A stretch of 64,000 nt of DNA from Schistosoma mansoni (Eukaryota > Platyhelminthes > Trematoda > Strigeidida > Schistosomatidae), in the NCBI RefSeq assembly GCF_000237925.1, contig NW_017386026.1:1798001-1862000 (forward strand). The letters are read 5' to 3'. Made by a program: the position numbers and the translations under genes. The notes under the pieces are model-generated. The model searched no databases. It was not told the origin of the DNA and was given only the letters and a program-made list of their open reading frames with translations. Below, piece after piece: positions 26,701-38,290 of this stretch (position 1 is the first letter of the stretch; every line of letters begins with the position of its first letter).

Positions 26701-29100
26701 TAGACTCTGCAGATGATCTGGCTCTTCTATCACACACGCAACAACAAATGTAGGAGAAGACGACTAGTGTAGCAGCAGCCTCAGCAGCAGTAGGTCTCAA
26801 TATACACAAAGGGAAAAGCAAGACTCTTCGATACAATACAGCATGCATCAATCTTATCACACTTGACGGAGAAGCTTCGGAGGATGTAAAAACCTTTACA
26901 TATCTGGGCAACATCATTGGTTAACACTGTAGATCTGATGCAGATGTAAAGGCGCGAATCAGCAAAGTAAGAGTAGCATACTACAATTGAAGAACATCTG
27001 GAACTCAAAACAACTCTCAACCAACACCAAGATCAGAATTTTCAATACAAATGTCAAAAAAGTTCTACTGTATGGGGTGAAAACTTGGAGAACTACGAAA
27101 GCCATCATCCAGAAGATACAAGTGTTTATTAACAGTTGTCTACGCAAGATACTTTGGATCCATTGATCAGACACTATCAGCAACAACCTACTGTGAGAGA
27201 GAACAAACCAGATTCCAGTGAAGGAACAAATCGGGAAGAAGCGCTGAAAGTGAATAGAACACACGTTGAGGAAAGCAGCCAACTGCGTCACAAGACAAGC
27301 CCTCACATGGAATCTTGAAGGCCAAATGAGAAGAGGAAGACCAAAGAACATATTACGCCGAGAAATGGAAACAGATATGAGAAGAATGAACAACAACTGG
27401 ACAAAACTAGAAAGGAAGGCTCAGGACAGAATGGGTTGGAGAATACTGGTCGGTGGCCTATGCTGCATCGAGAGTAACAGGAGTAAGTCAGTATTTGAAA
27501 GAGAAATTGGAATTAATTTTACACTTGCGGAAACAAATACAGACGGTTTGCAACGGCCAACTATAGCGCGCCTATTAAAATAAATACGACAGTTCTTCAG
27601 CAACGTTATTCTCCTAACTTTTCCCATTATCAATTCATTCATGATTTTCTCCGTTTATTTGACACAAACTGGCACACCTATGTGAAAATGAATTGCTATA
27701 AAGCCACTTGAAACATAGGCTAGAGATTGTGTAAACATATTTACTGGAAGAATCCATCAAGTTGATAGGCATTCATCAATTGTCCGTGTATCTTTATTGT
27801 TTATTTACACTCCATATTATGTGTAGGTATAGAATAGAAAGTTTAGTAACAAAAGCTGATTGTATTTTATTCCAAAGACTTTTTACCTCAAAATTTCCAT
27901 GAGGTGCTTACTTTGACTGAAAAAGTCTAGTTATACATGTGTAACAATGTTTCTGTTACAGATTATATCCACAAAAAGACATTATAGGCGAATAGTCATC
28001 TCAGTTTTGTTTCAAACCTTGATCAGTAATGATTTAAAATTAATTTTTTTACCTAGTCGAGAGCACACATCCGAGCAACAAAAATATGAGTTAAATCAAC
28101 AGAAGGACACGTTTGGTATCTGACGGCTAAGAGCTTAAGGAAACTCTCGAAGCATTGTGCAACACAAGGTAGAATAGTGTTTTTCAACCAACAAGAACAC
28201 CGAGTCTTTTAAAAACATTGGTATTTTGAATACAATCTAACTTACAACTAGCTAAATAGCTAATCTCCATATCAAAATACAAGGACTCGTAGTAATCCTA
28301 ACCTCAGTTAACCCATACGGACAGAACGTTGAGGAACGCTTTACAGGAAATCAAAGAAATAAGAGAAGCTACTTTATAAACGAATAGCACGGTTGTTATT
28401 TAAATACAATAAAACTTACTGATCTTGAGAAACAGTTAGTTCTAAATCCTTTTCATGATATATGGACTTATTGAGTTTCAACGTTTCTTCGATTAAATTT
28501 TGTATTTCTGTTGTCTTGTACTGTAGCTGAGCTCGCTCAACACTAAAATTTTCGAGGGACTCGACTTTTCCCGCTACATATATGTCGATTATAATGTAAG
28601 AAAAACGAATATACTCAAAACCGCTTTCTCTGAGTTCAACTTTTCTTCAATAGCCTCGATCTCAAGTCTCAGACTGACTACAATTTTGTTGTGTTCCTTA
28701 TGCTTTTCGTTCATTCTTCTGAGTAAAGTGCTAAGATTTTGTTTCAAACCATCAATGTCTTTATCTACATTTTATTGTTTGAAAAATCGTAGATGTACCT
28801 AACCTTTGCTTTGAATGCAGTTTTGTAGATATGTGATAAGTCCCTTGCCATCTGATTCAATGTTGTGGACTTTAGACGTTGTTTGAAGAATGAGATCTTT
28901 AAAATTATCGATCACGTACTGATAACTAGTAGTTTTACAAAGACAAGAATAAAATACTCTTTAATTTTCTTTTTCAGTATCCCAATCTGCGCTACATAAT
29001 TTTCATTATCGTACAAAACATTGGAGGCAACACTCGAAGTCCTTTCTTTATTCCTGGAGGAACGAGTACTTCTCCTACTTTTCTTCCTTCTTTTCGCCAT
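15126..29100 (-). CDS. CFAP157: CFAP157 homologue, coiled-coil cilia and flagella associated protein
   Basis: Nine exons join with matching phases into 633 aa: 28958-29100, 28804-28925, 28615-28764, 28420-28573, 22173-22440, 20816-20991, 17758-17908, 17282-17622 and 15126-15522. All introns are GT-AG; the first three are 32, 39 and 41 bp and the fourth is about 6 kb. The protein starts with a basic tail ([15 protein letters not shown]), then is mainly coiled coil to about residue 400. Features shared with vertebrate CFAP157 are KVESLENF near 141, [18 protein letters not shown] near 196-213, and [11 protein letters not shown] at 428-438. CFAP157 is a FOXJ1-dependent ciliary protein needed for sperm flagellum formation in mouse; here the likely sites are sperm flagella and other motile cilia (inference from family). 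The identification rests on a few aligned segments in the same order, so the exon structure is more certain than the name. Confidence 0.85.
16320..16445 (-). repeat. SINE family C fragment with decayed hammerhead-like core
   Basis: Located in CFAP157 intron 8. On the minus strand it reads gcgcactg, CTGAAGA, a GTCC/GGAC stem, then TAAAC where the hammerhead core needs GAAAC, and ggccTTC in place of the cleavage triplet GTC. The tRNA-like half is strongly diverged. It is related to 18165-18325 and 49870-50040. Confidence 0.5.
17045..17210 (+). repeat. Degenerate S-alpha-like SINE
   Basis: Located in CFAP157 intron 8. A tRNA-like half (taggtcactggatag, later gagtttcaat as decayed B box) is followed by TTGATGA-gtcc...ggac-AAAAC-atgcGTC-ctgg, the S-alpha hammerhead layout with two core mutations (C to T in CTGATGA and G to A in GAAAC). 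Self-cleavage is not expected from this copy. Confidence 0.6.
17680..17722. repeat. AT dinucleotide microsatellite
   Basis: About 21 uninterrupted AT units, inside the 135-bp intron 7 of CFAP157 (17623-17757) and 36 nt from the exon 7 donor. Length variation here would change intron length. Confidence 0.9.
18165..18455. repeat. Head-to-head pair of family C tRNA-like SINEs
   Basis: Located in CFAP157 intron 6. A minus-strand copy (18325 to 18165) has a tRNA-like head (gctcagtggtttatcgg, B box ggtttgaatctcg) followed by cactg-CTAAGGA-gtct...ggac-GAGAC-ggccGTC-cagta, a hammerhead layout with mutated core. A second, shorter copy runs on the plus strand (about 18366-18455) with B box gttcgaatctcg and the downstream gcgcactg. 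The arms (about 18225-18285 and 18375-18440) are inverted and similar, so the transcript could fold back. Confidence 0.65.
18482..18863 (-). mobile_element. Solo LTR, family D
   Basis: 382 bp in CFAP157 intron 6, minus orientation, with TGTTGGGATG at one end and ACGTATCA at the other. It matches the complete copy at 62078-62460 over the whole length. No matching 5-bp duplication is visible at its flanks, and no internal coding region is attached. Confidence 0.75.
19200..19235 (+). repeat. Short dispersed repeat, copy 1
   Basis: The motif ggagcaatcgtgatctgaaa recurs at 22613-22640 in another CFAP157 intron, each time preceded by an ACATA-rich stretch. Origin unknown. The rest of the interval 18864-20077 shows nothing I recognise. 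Confidence 0.4.
20078..20480 (-). pseudogene. RTE/SR2-like LINE C-terminal remnant
   Basis: The minus-strand frame reads [77 protein letters not shown] and [20 protein letters not shown], ending NRLQ. This is the C-terminal region of SR2-type RTE elements, matching the 12266-14650 copy up to RLPRR. EN and RT domains are absent. It abuts a SINE at 20485 and sits in CFAP157 intron 6. Confidence 0.8.
20485..20650 (+). repeat. tRNA-like SINE with hammerhead-like motif, joined to an RTE remnant
   Basis: The plus strand has a tRNA-like head with A box tagttcagtgg (about 20498) and B box ggggtccaatcc (about 20540), then cttg-CTGACGA (20593-20599)-GTGC...GCAC-GTAAAC-cggGTC (20623-20625). The CUGANGA box and a 4-bp stem II are intact, but an extra T interrupts the GAAAC box, so activity is doubtful. 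Confidence 0.55.
21295..21690 (-). repeat. Family A repeat copy in CFAP157 intron 5
   Basis: Minus-orientation copy beginning at its simple tail (tttatttaaacac at 21303) and extending to about 21690. It is close to the copies at 5346 and 63210. ORFs across it on both strands are by-products of the repeat. The remainder of intron 5 (20992-21294 and 21691-22172) shows nothing else. Confidence 0.8.
22441..24314. other. Proximal part of CFAP157 intron 4
   Basis: AT-rich, with no supported gene. It contains the second copy of the short ggagcaatcgtgatctgaaa repeat at 22613-22640. Confidence 0.45.
24315..27490 (+). mobile_element. Near full-length RTE-type LINE, inactivated
   Basis: Antisense to CFAP157 inside its intron 4. 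A GC-richer 5' leader (24315-24550) is followed by the endonuclease: GTRNV-stop, [36 protein letters not shown] and ASDHHLLV (300 codons open at 24778-25680). RT motifs follow in several frames: [42 protein letters not shown] and VRQGCLLSP. The catalytic box reads DSADDLALL, with Ser where Phe is usual. The C-terminus has [20 protein letters not shown] and ends near GGLCC. At least several frameshifts and stops break it. It is a different RTE lineage from the SR2-like copy at 12266-14650. The rest of intron 4 (27491-28419) shows nothing I recognise. Confidence 0.85.
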
Positions 29101-29329
29101 TCTGAGCTACTAGAAAACTGAATCATACTCCGTCTAATTAGTTGTTATGGCTATTTTTGACTCCTAGTGATTTAAACAAGCAGAAAGGTCCAATATCTTT
29201 GCGACGAGGTTGAGTGAGTGGACAAATTCCTTTATGGTCGCCCAGTTTCTCAGCTTGACGACTCTCGGCTCACTCGTACTCTTTAGTGGATCCCAAATAG
29301 GAAGTCCTTTATCTACATCAATGAACTGA

Positions 29330-29700
29330 CACCATTCCCGATATCACTGAACTTGGATGGCAGCCGGTTGTGAGGTTCTTTGTCAAAAGCCTTGCTGAAG
29401 TCAATGTAGGCTGCATCTATGAGTAACTTTTGATTTTTGAGAGGACACCATCTTTCATGGGCATCTTATAAGCTAGAAAGACACGAATAACCTGTTCTAA
29501 ATTCATTTTGTTTTTCAGAAAGAATCTGGAATCTACAACTTCCGAATATTTTTTTCCAAAATCATGAAAAATATGCTCGTTAGGCTTACGGTTCGACAGT
29601 TCCGACATTTATGTCTCCCCCCTTTTTTAATGGTAGAACCAGTGTTGTTGATAGTTTCATCAATTTTATCAATCATATTACGTGACTGTCAAGTCATGAC
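29330..29700 (-). pseudogene. CR1/Jockey-like RT fragment 1
   Basis: On the minus strand, with stops and frame changes, RT motifs are readable: KKGGRHKCRNCRTVSLTSIF and LEKNIRK (29690-29560), then AYIDFSKAFDKEPHNRL (29430-29350). These are early RT blocks of CR1/Jockey-group LINEs. The fragment lies just upstream of the CFAP157 start and is heavily decayed. Confidence 0.7.
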
Positions 29701-31966
29701 ACCGCTTTACGACAGTATCCTGAAACCGCTATGTTCAACTAGTTATAGTGATTGCTGAGAACTAGCCAGTAGGAAATAGTTATTGTTGTTTTATGTGCTT
29801 CTGAAATGGCAGAAATTTGTAGCGTTTTCGAATCCGAGCTGCCTGATTATACCACAAATCGCAACCCAAAAATGTCCATCCATGTTATGCTATGTTTAAT
29901 AATAGGCTTCGGAGTTTTTATTTTAAATGTTCATTTGACCAACAACTACCTGATACTTTAGTTATCATACTGATGCAGTATGACAGTACCCATATTTGGT
30001 GACTTCATTATTCAAACTATGTTTGTCGTTCTAGGTAAATAACATGACAGACCAATTCATAGCCCCAAATACATATAGCAATGACGACTATCATGGGCTT
30101 AGTGAAAAGTTTTGAAGACAATTGAAATAATTTTTAGATTTAAATGGCACTGATGATATAATAAAATGCATGTAAAGGCTAGGTTAACGTGTAGGTTGGT
30201 GAGGTAGAGAACAATTAAGAAAGTATAACTTGGCTAAAACGGAAAATATTTTTGACGTTGAGAAGACTTCAGCTAGAAATACGGCGAGTTATAAAGTTTC
30301 TATAAGAAGCTGCTGTAGTTAGCCTAGTGATATTTATAAACGTGGGAAATGTAATTAGAACTAAGTGTCAAACAATTTTTGAATCTAATAAGCTTCGCCG
30401 TTAAACAACACAAATCTTGATAGTAGTAAGTTGTAGTAGAAAGCTATTTAATATATCTTATGCCAAAAACACTTTGGGAGTGGTTTGTATGAAATATGTA
30501 CGGCTTGGAATGCATATTATTTGATAATGAATTTTTTAACATATAGATCATGTCTGTAAAAATGGTGTGTACGTGCCCTTGCAGAAATATATTATTATTA
30601 GTCTCTGTGAAAACACATGTTAAGCACGAAAACAGTAAGTCGTCCAGCAGAATAGTTAAACTCTTCTGGAATGCTTTTGGGATTTAGATTATTCAATAGA
30701 TCTGACATAAATATATATTTAATTAATTAAAATATGACGAAATTGACTTTGTAGACGGAAATCTACTTGGCTCAGCATCTGAAAAAAGAATAAACCTAGA
30801 TTGCATTTCTGACATTGTTTCAAGGTTAGAATCCCATTTAGCCCCATAAGGTTCTCCGTTATACTTTGACTAACACCTACAAATGCATCATCTGCTCAAT
30901 ATGGATGAGGGAAGTGATCACGAAACATGTGTGACACAAGGAAACTCCTTTCAACATGTTCTCTTTTTCAGAGTTTGGACATTTCAGATCCAGTAATTGT
31001 AGAAATACGAATGAGTGCAGGACATTGATGTTTAAATCTCGGTCATTCTATGAGAAGCACATGGCCTATGATACTCTGACAAGTCGTAGGAAGCCGAATT
31101 TCTATGAAAAGTAAAGAACCTGGAAAATAATTGGCGTCCACTACTTCAGCTTGAAAACGATTCTCTAGAAATGAAGAATGAGGACGTTGGTAGGACCGAT
31201 GATGGTGTTTAAATACCAGCCAATAAATCCAAGGAAGGTGGACCGACAAACTACCCTACGTTTGCGGAGGAGGAATTATTTTTAGTTTGTGCCAACAATC
31301 TAGACGAGACGTACTCAGTGGCCCTAATATTGTTTATTTCTTAGTTATGGGTCCATAGGATGATATTTCTTTCAAAGTACAATATTTTTTGAAAGTCCAC
31401 TGAACCAGTCATAACTTTCAAAAAAATTAAAGTATGTAATAAGTGATCTGATTTGTAAGATCAGGGATAAACCTCCTCTTAACAATTATCATTGGGCCAT
31501 TCCTTGAACCAGTTAAAAAAAGTTCATTGTTTTTCCCTATATCATGTTGTAGAAATGGCTCGTTGGTAAACTCTAGAAAGCCTCAAGAAGCCCAGAAAGA
31601 GCCGAAGACATTCCGTTCAATCATTGCTAGGGGAATATTCTGGAATGTCGACGTGTAGCTTCTCTATTGGATGGATAAGAATGACCCCCTATGTGCCTAT
31701 TGGTTGTCCGAAATGATGATTTACTCTCAGTCAAAAACTATAAATACATGAGATTTCTGTACTATATTTTGACACTGTTTTGGAGAATAAAGTTCCCACT
31801 TACTAGTCTTCTGTCTTCTCTCTTGCGACATTGCGGGTTCGATCGTTCAAGTTGTCTAGTAGTACGCGGCATAGTAAGAATCAAAACTCTAGATATAACA
31901 CATATGAAATGGAATGATTACTGATTTGTGGAATAATAATATTGCATTAAAACTGACCATCCATCC
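29701..31966. other. Intergenic stretch without recognised content
   Basis: No gene is supported. A 68-codon minus-strand ORF at 31043-31249 has no recognised motif. The promoter of CFAP157 would lie near 29101-29330. Confidence 0.45.
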
Positions 31967-32482
31967 TTGGCTAAGCTAATTCAAGCAGCCGAGAAAGGGG
32001 AAATTTGGGTGAACACTGGGGAGATAGTGGGGAAAGTGTTGATTGTGGGGAAATTCAACCTTTCTCCAGAGAGGGATGTAAATTTTGGGAAATCGCCTAA
32101 CTTCCCTCTAGGAGGGAGACGATGTTGTGGACAATCTTTTCGTGGAAAAATTCGTTTCTGTCATTTATATGTACCTACTCGTGCCAACGCCAGGTATACA
32201 ACTAGTCACAATGGGACTGCAGCACAACATAGGTATGCAGTAGTCGGACGTTGTATCAAATGTAGAATGACTTTTCCAAATAACGAGTATGCTTTACGAA
32301 GTGATGAATGTTTCTGCCAACCAACTCAAGCTATTCGCCATCATGGAAGTTCAGACTTCTACTTACTAGATATTAACATATTCACTTTCCCTCTAGTTAA
32401 TGTGCATTTAATATGCTTAGGTGTCCATGAAAAAGTTAATAACTCTGCGGTTAGATTTATCACACAAGACTTGGAAATATGA
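31967..32482 (+). CDS. Unrecognised ORF, Cys-rich middle
   Basis: 171 codons are open to the TGA at 32480, from a TTG at 31967; the first ATG comes later, so this may be an exon or a decayed fragment rather than a complete gene. The first part is Gly- and charge-rich; the middle has spaced cysteines (RRCCGQ, RFCHLY, GRCIKCRMTF, DECFCQPT) that resemble a small metal-binding or disulfide unit. No family is recognised. There is no clear splice site pairing it with another exon and no repeat copy in this window. It could be part of a mobile element. Confidence 0.25.
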   Translation: MAKLIQAAEKGEIWVNTGEIVGKVLIVGKFNLSPERDVNFGKSPNFPLGGRRCCGQSFRGKIRFCHLYVPTRANARYTTSHNGTAAQHRYAVVGRCIKCRMTFPNNEYALRSDECFCQPTQAIRHHGSSDFYLLDINIFTFPLVNVHLICLGVHEKVNNSAVRFITQDLEI

Positions 32483-34734
32483 CAACGACTGTTATCACGA
32501 CTATAAATGAATTGCCATTGCAGCGTACTGTAAACACTCCTGTCTTTCAGCATAAATATCGAGCGTTAGATGATACTGTTTAGAAAGCATCAGGCTTCCA
32601 CTCATTTATTCTGTATTTAGGAAGGGTTACCCTTAAAATATCTGAGCTTTACCTCTTCATCTAAACTTTCTACAGTCGTCTATCACAACTTATTTACTGT
32701 CTCATCCTAAGTTATGTAGCAGTTCAATGGAACCTGTTAAGGAAGGACTGACTAAAAATCTTCTAAAATGGGAGTAGCGCTACGGTAAACAGCACTTATT
32801 TCACAACATTCATTCACTTATATATATTGCTAATGACATCAATCTCCATGGCGCTTTGGACACACCGCATTTCTTTTAGAGCCCTACATATGATAGATTA
32901 AAGGGACTGTGCATTAAGGATACAACCAAACAGTTAATCCGTATACTGAAGAAGCATCAGTTAATAGTATGCGGCAAGACAGCAATCCTACTAGTAATCA
33001 CGAAACACTAGCTAACTACGGTTTAAAAAAGCTAATGACTTGTAGGGGCATTATGTTTACATCATCCAAACCCGACAATTTAGTAAACGTCAAAGGTAAA
33101 CCTTGTATTATCACAGTAATAGAAGAAAACAGTAAAATTAAATCTTGCCCCTAATTTGATGCAACCGATTTTTTTGAGTAACCAATTCCTTCCAGCGATA
33201 TGTATATATTCATGTGGTCAGTAGTTTCCCATGAGTAAATGTGGGTAACCACTAGTAACGTATCATGCAAGTTTAAATCTGTAAACAATGACTCCTATGA
33301 AACCACAGTTCTGCTGCCTCGCAGATTTTTGCAAGCGACATTTTCGTCCATAAACTCTCTCCATTAGGACACTGACGTCTTTTTACAAGCATTTTTCAGC
33401 CTACAAATGAAATGTTCGCAATCTGTAATGCTTTTCTTGGTAGTCGGATTCCTATGATGGCTGGAAAATGGCAAACTAATAACTAATTGTGCATGTATCA
33501 GAAATTTCTGCAGGTATGACGTGAAAAATAACGTGTATGCGGAAAATGCGAGGTCCACTATAAAGTGTGAGGACCCGGATTAATTTGAGTGGTTACAAAT
33601 AATAGATAACAAGACCCAGGAATAAACGTCAGCAAGACTTTCTGGTGAAGCATTCACTTGTTCCGGCCTCCTGTCAAACCCAATATTGTTCAGTCGGCAT
33701 GTTTTATCTGCTTATTGAATGAGATTTTAAGGTATAATTACATCATTATTAGTGCTGATTCTCCCTATCGTGGATGTCAATAGCGCTGTTTAAAAAACAT
33801 TTTAAGAACAAAGTTGTTTATGTTTAATAACACTATGTTAGACGTAAAGACTAACAAGGTACACAGGGTGACGAAGCCTAGACCGCAGAGTCACACAGTC
33901 TTGGTTAATTGCTTCCGCTTTGAATTCAACTGACATAATCCAATTAATAAATGCCTAACCTGAATCCCTTTATTTATTGTAGGCTCAGCTTCAAGGATCA
34001 TGTGACTAAAATACAATGTTACTCCACCGCCTCTACAAGTTTTCTACCGTACAATTCGGTAGAAGTATATCATATTTAATTCTCGCATCTACAATTCGTC
34101 ATCTCAGATGGTGTTCATTATAGTCTCAAAACAGCATTCAAGAATTTCGCGCCTGTAGTCTCAATTCTCACATCACAGGGATCCCTAAAATTCTCCAACT
34201 GACTGGGTAATATCAGCACATTCTTCGGACGTATTGGAATAATTTTATGTTATTGTTGTTATTATTATTATTTACAAACATTTTATGGGTACATAAGTGT
34301 TGTGAAGAAACCATTTCGGGTTTCTGCAAAAATGCAATAATACAGAAATTTTAATAATGTTGGCATTATTTATTTAGAAGGAAAAAAGAGAGGGAGGGAA
34401 ATGAACACCTAGTGAAAGGGTTCAACCATGATAATAATAGTGTAATGAATATAGACCTCTGAAGTAAATTAACAATTTAAAAAAGACGAAAAAAATCCTT
34501 TAGTGCACTCGGAAAAATACATGTAAATTTCTCAACAGTATACAGAGGGTATAAGTATGCTCATTTGTGCAATAATAATTGTGAATGATGCCATGAAAGT
34601 CACAATTAATTGCAAAAGATAATCAAATATAAATATATATATATATGGTGAAGATGAAATGAATATGGGAAGTTGACCTATGGTAATATTTTTTGGTTTT
34701 GGTCGTAGGCTTCGGATGTTAGGGAATAAAATAT
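32483..34734. other. Intergenic stretch without recognised content
   Basis: No gene or repeat copy is supported on either strand. The last few hundred bases are AT-rich and lead into a LINE fragment. Confidence 0.45.
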
Positions 34735-35676
34735 GTTCTTTTTAGTTTTTATTAATGATATTTGTGAGTGTTTTAGTGTGGGTAAGTCCTTTTGTATGTA
34801 GACTATATTAGAGTGGTGTATTCATTTTCTCCACATGAGCTGAGCAATATTCAAAATTGCATCACCACGGAGCTTAACAAGGTAGCACAGTGGTGCTCGA
34901 AATGGCAACTGGAGCTTAATACAGCTAAATGTGGATGGCTATACTTCGGTGATACATCACTCAACCTCGATCTTACCATAAATGGTGAAGTGTTATCTAG
35001 GTTACACACAGTAGTAAACCTAGGACTTAGGTACTCATACGACTTGTCGTTTACCGAACAGATAATGAAACAAACTTCCAAGTCTTAATGCCTTATAGGT
35101 TACATAACTCGGAACCTTCATATCAACGAGTCTCGTATTCTAATGTAAAAAGTTTGTGTTCGACCACTCCTTGAATACTGCGCGTTTCTTCCTTGTAGCG
35201 CACGCATAAAGGATAAATTAGAGCTGGAATCAGTACAGAGACGATTTACACTTAGTACTCTTGGAACTGATAGTGTCTTGACATATAATTCTAGGTGTAG
35301 TGAACTAGGGCTTGACCCCTTATGGAAGAAGAGACTCAAACTTAACCTTATCTTCTTTTTCGAAATACTTAACAAACTTTCCCTCACATCCAGCCAGGTG
35401 ATTCAATATGCTAAAGCTTCACATTACGACATTCGTAACTCCTTGTCTTTAGCGAAACAAACATATTCCAGGTCTTCTCTCTAAATGAATTACTTTACCT
35501 GTAAGTTTTCCAGACTGTGGAATAATCTACCACAAACTATCCGTACGTTAAACTCTCTCCCATTATTTGTTCGCTCCATTAATGCATATTGCTCCTCTGA
35601 AAATGCATTAAATGCTCTGTCGCCTGTAAGTGTATCTTACTACACAAGTGAGATTATAAGAACTTTAAATGTTTAA
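34735..35676 (+). pseudogene. CR1/SR1-like LINE 3' fragment 2
   Basis: The C-terminal half of a CR1-group RT is spread over three frames. It starts FLVFINDICECF (34739), shifts frame to YVDYIRVVYSFSPHEL (the catalytic YADD reads YVDY), then WCSKWQLELNTAKCGWLYFG, LGLRYSYDLSF, and after a stop KVCVRPLLEYC, RCSELGLDPLWKKRLKLNLI and CKFSRLWNNLPQTIRTLNSL. The order matches the thumb and C-terminal region of schistosome SR1-type elements. It ends with a stop near 35676. The following 35677-36619 shows nothing I recognise. Confidence 0.75.
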
Positions 35677-36619
35677 CCACTTGCTTGCCGTCACTTTACA
35701 TTAACACTTTTACTAGCAACTCTAACACGTTTGAATAATATCTAACATAAACAGTAGTAACCTAACCGGCATATTTTGGCAATCATTGTTTTGTTGTTCC
35801 GTGCTCTTTGCTTTAATCTTACTTTCTCTAGTTGTAGATATTTATCAATAACTCGCTCTGGCACTGGAAATAACCTTAAAGAAATACGTTCATAAATCAT
35901 CAGGCTATCCACTTAAGAAAAAATTAAAAGTTCCCTGGTGTTGCATCGGATTGCCGTGATATATGCCATATATAAACTACTTATCAATTACTAAACCAGC
36001 AAACATAAAACAATCTTATATTTCATGTTTGTTCTCTACATTAAATGTTGCTTTTTATATCAATCTGATCGTGCCTGTAAACTGGTGTGAATTCTGTAAA
36101 TATTATTTTCAGAATGTATATTATTATTATTAGAAGGAGGCGAAGAGATGAAAAGAATATCTGATGTATCGAGGGACTAATTATAACACTAATAACACGA
36201 ATAATTATAAATACGAGCGTAAGCGGACTTTATATATTAAGATGAATAAAGATAAAATAAAATAGACGTGAAAAGTTTCAAAAGTTTCACTTTACTTTTC
36301 AGGTAATTAAATAGATGATGGACCTTATTTGTGTAAATCATTATTAAACAGATTGATATTCAATCGATGACAAAATCCACTTTCGGAAAAAAAGCATCAA
36401 GAAGACTTCGGAAACAGGTTGTAGTTTCATTGAAACGGAGGTTCAATGGTAGAGTAACGAATAAATAAAACATTCTGGAGTAAATTTGTGTGTTCTTGGA
36501 ATCACAAGAATATTTTTCTTATTGAGCAGATTGTGGGACGGTACCATAGAGTATGGAAAGTGGATACTGAAGAGTAGGAAATACCGTTAATAAGCCGTTA
36601 GATAAAGATAAGGTTTAAT

Positions 36620-38290
36620 TTGATACGCCTGATCCAGAGAGGCTTTAATTTGAGTTGTTGATATCTTTAGTGACAGTCTTTTTTGTCGGAACACCCCAAA
36701 ACAGCTTTGGTGAACATTTTGTGAACACCTTCAATTTTAATCAGGTCATTGGGCTTGCAAATTCCACGACACAGTCCACTCGCGAAACTTGTTTACTTCT
36801 TGGATTACCGCTGAAATATAGCTTTCTTTGGAGGGAGAAGAGAATAAAGAAATCATTTCCAGGTCACCAACAAAAAGGAAAGGTTTACCATACTGAAAGA
36901 GGGAACATGTCATCGATAAAAAGGAGAAAGAGTAATGGACCAGTCACACTTCCTTGTATAACCCCGCTGGTTGCATTCACAGGTTTAGAGTAGCAAGATC
37001 CAAAGTGGTCGATTTGGCTGCTTTCTTCTAAAAAAGATTTCAACCAAGATAAAAGGGGATTCTGTATGCCAAATGAAGAGGGTTTTAGAAGATGTTTGTG
37101 CGAGACACTTTCGAACGCCTTACTGAAATCGAGGTACAGGATAATCGCTGACTGACCAATATCTCGTCTCTGGGTAATTCGATCTAGAGCTCCAGGTGCG
37201 ATGCTAAGCATGAGCGTTTAGTCATAAACCCGTGTTGAGATGGGCTAATCAAACTAGCCGGAAGTAAAAATGATAATAGCTGTTTGTGGACGATTTTTTC
37301 CATTTTTCTTGATAGCACGGACATCAAATTAATTGACCAATAGTTAAGAATATCACTACGTGATTCCTTTTTGAATCTAGTAGTGATTACAGATGTTTTT
37401 CATACCGCTGGATTGGTCCCATATTCCATAGATAGGTTGAAATGTCTCAAATAAAATAATGGGAATTCTCTACCACCATATTTTACAAATGATGAAAGGA
37501 TCCCGTCAGGTCCACCGTCATAAGACTTTTTCAGGGCAGCTATGACCTGCTTGACGTTGGAGAGTATGAAATCAGTTTTCGATAGGTGTCTGGATGTCAG
37601 CATTGGAAATGTATTGATAGAGCTTTCAGTTCCAATGTTGTAGCATTGCGAGAACTGCTGGCTGAATTGTTCGCAAATAATATCAGGGTCGTCAACCATG
37701 CTTCTGTTAAATATAAAGAATTTAGTCGTGCCAAGAGGATTTGACCTCACACGGGATTTAAAAATCCGAAATATTTATAATTCTGGGCCATTACTACCTA
37801 GGGATTATTTTCTATATCTATAAAATACATGCGTTTAGGTGAAGTGTTTCTGTCAATTGAGTTAAGTTTACTCTGAAGTACACATAAGCCATTATACCCG
37901 TGGTAGCCGTGTTTTAATTTCCACAGCTTTCCTTTGAAAGTTTTAGAAGTATTCTGGCCCCTGTTAGCGTTATAAGTCACATGGCTAATAATTGGAGTAG
38001 TGCAGCCAAGGTAATATATCGGGTTGTGTTTTATATCATATGTCGTAAAATAAGTTTTCCATAGTAAGCAACGAATAAGAGTTTCAGTCCATTTCCAAGC
38101 TTTTTGATCAAAGTGTCTACTCTGGTGCATCATTGCAGCTTTCGAGTTCAATGGTATGTGAACCGTCTTCCTTAATATCAAGTCATCATCGATCTTGTCA
38201 TTGGCTGACAAAATGATGGCATGTGAAGCTGTGGAAATAAGGGTGAGGGTTTATAGCTTCAAAAGCAATCTGTAAAATCACCCTTATTCT
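36620..38290 (-). mobile_element. CR1-like LINE fragment 3
   Basis: Minus orientation. From the 5' side: a linker (38211-37798, for example YGYHGYNGLCVLQSKLNS), the RT approach (37750-37400, ALKKSYDGGPDGILSSFVKY), the RT core (37211-36885, SAIILYLDFSKAFESVSHKHLL and GVIQGSVTGPLLFLLFIDD), then a catalytic box decayed to VGDLEM and EVNKFREWTVSWNLQA. EN is absent (5' truncation) and the 3' end stops near 36620. It faces fragment 2, so the two are in opposite orientation and belong to different copies. Confidence 0.8.
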
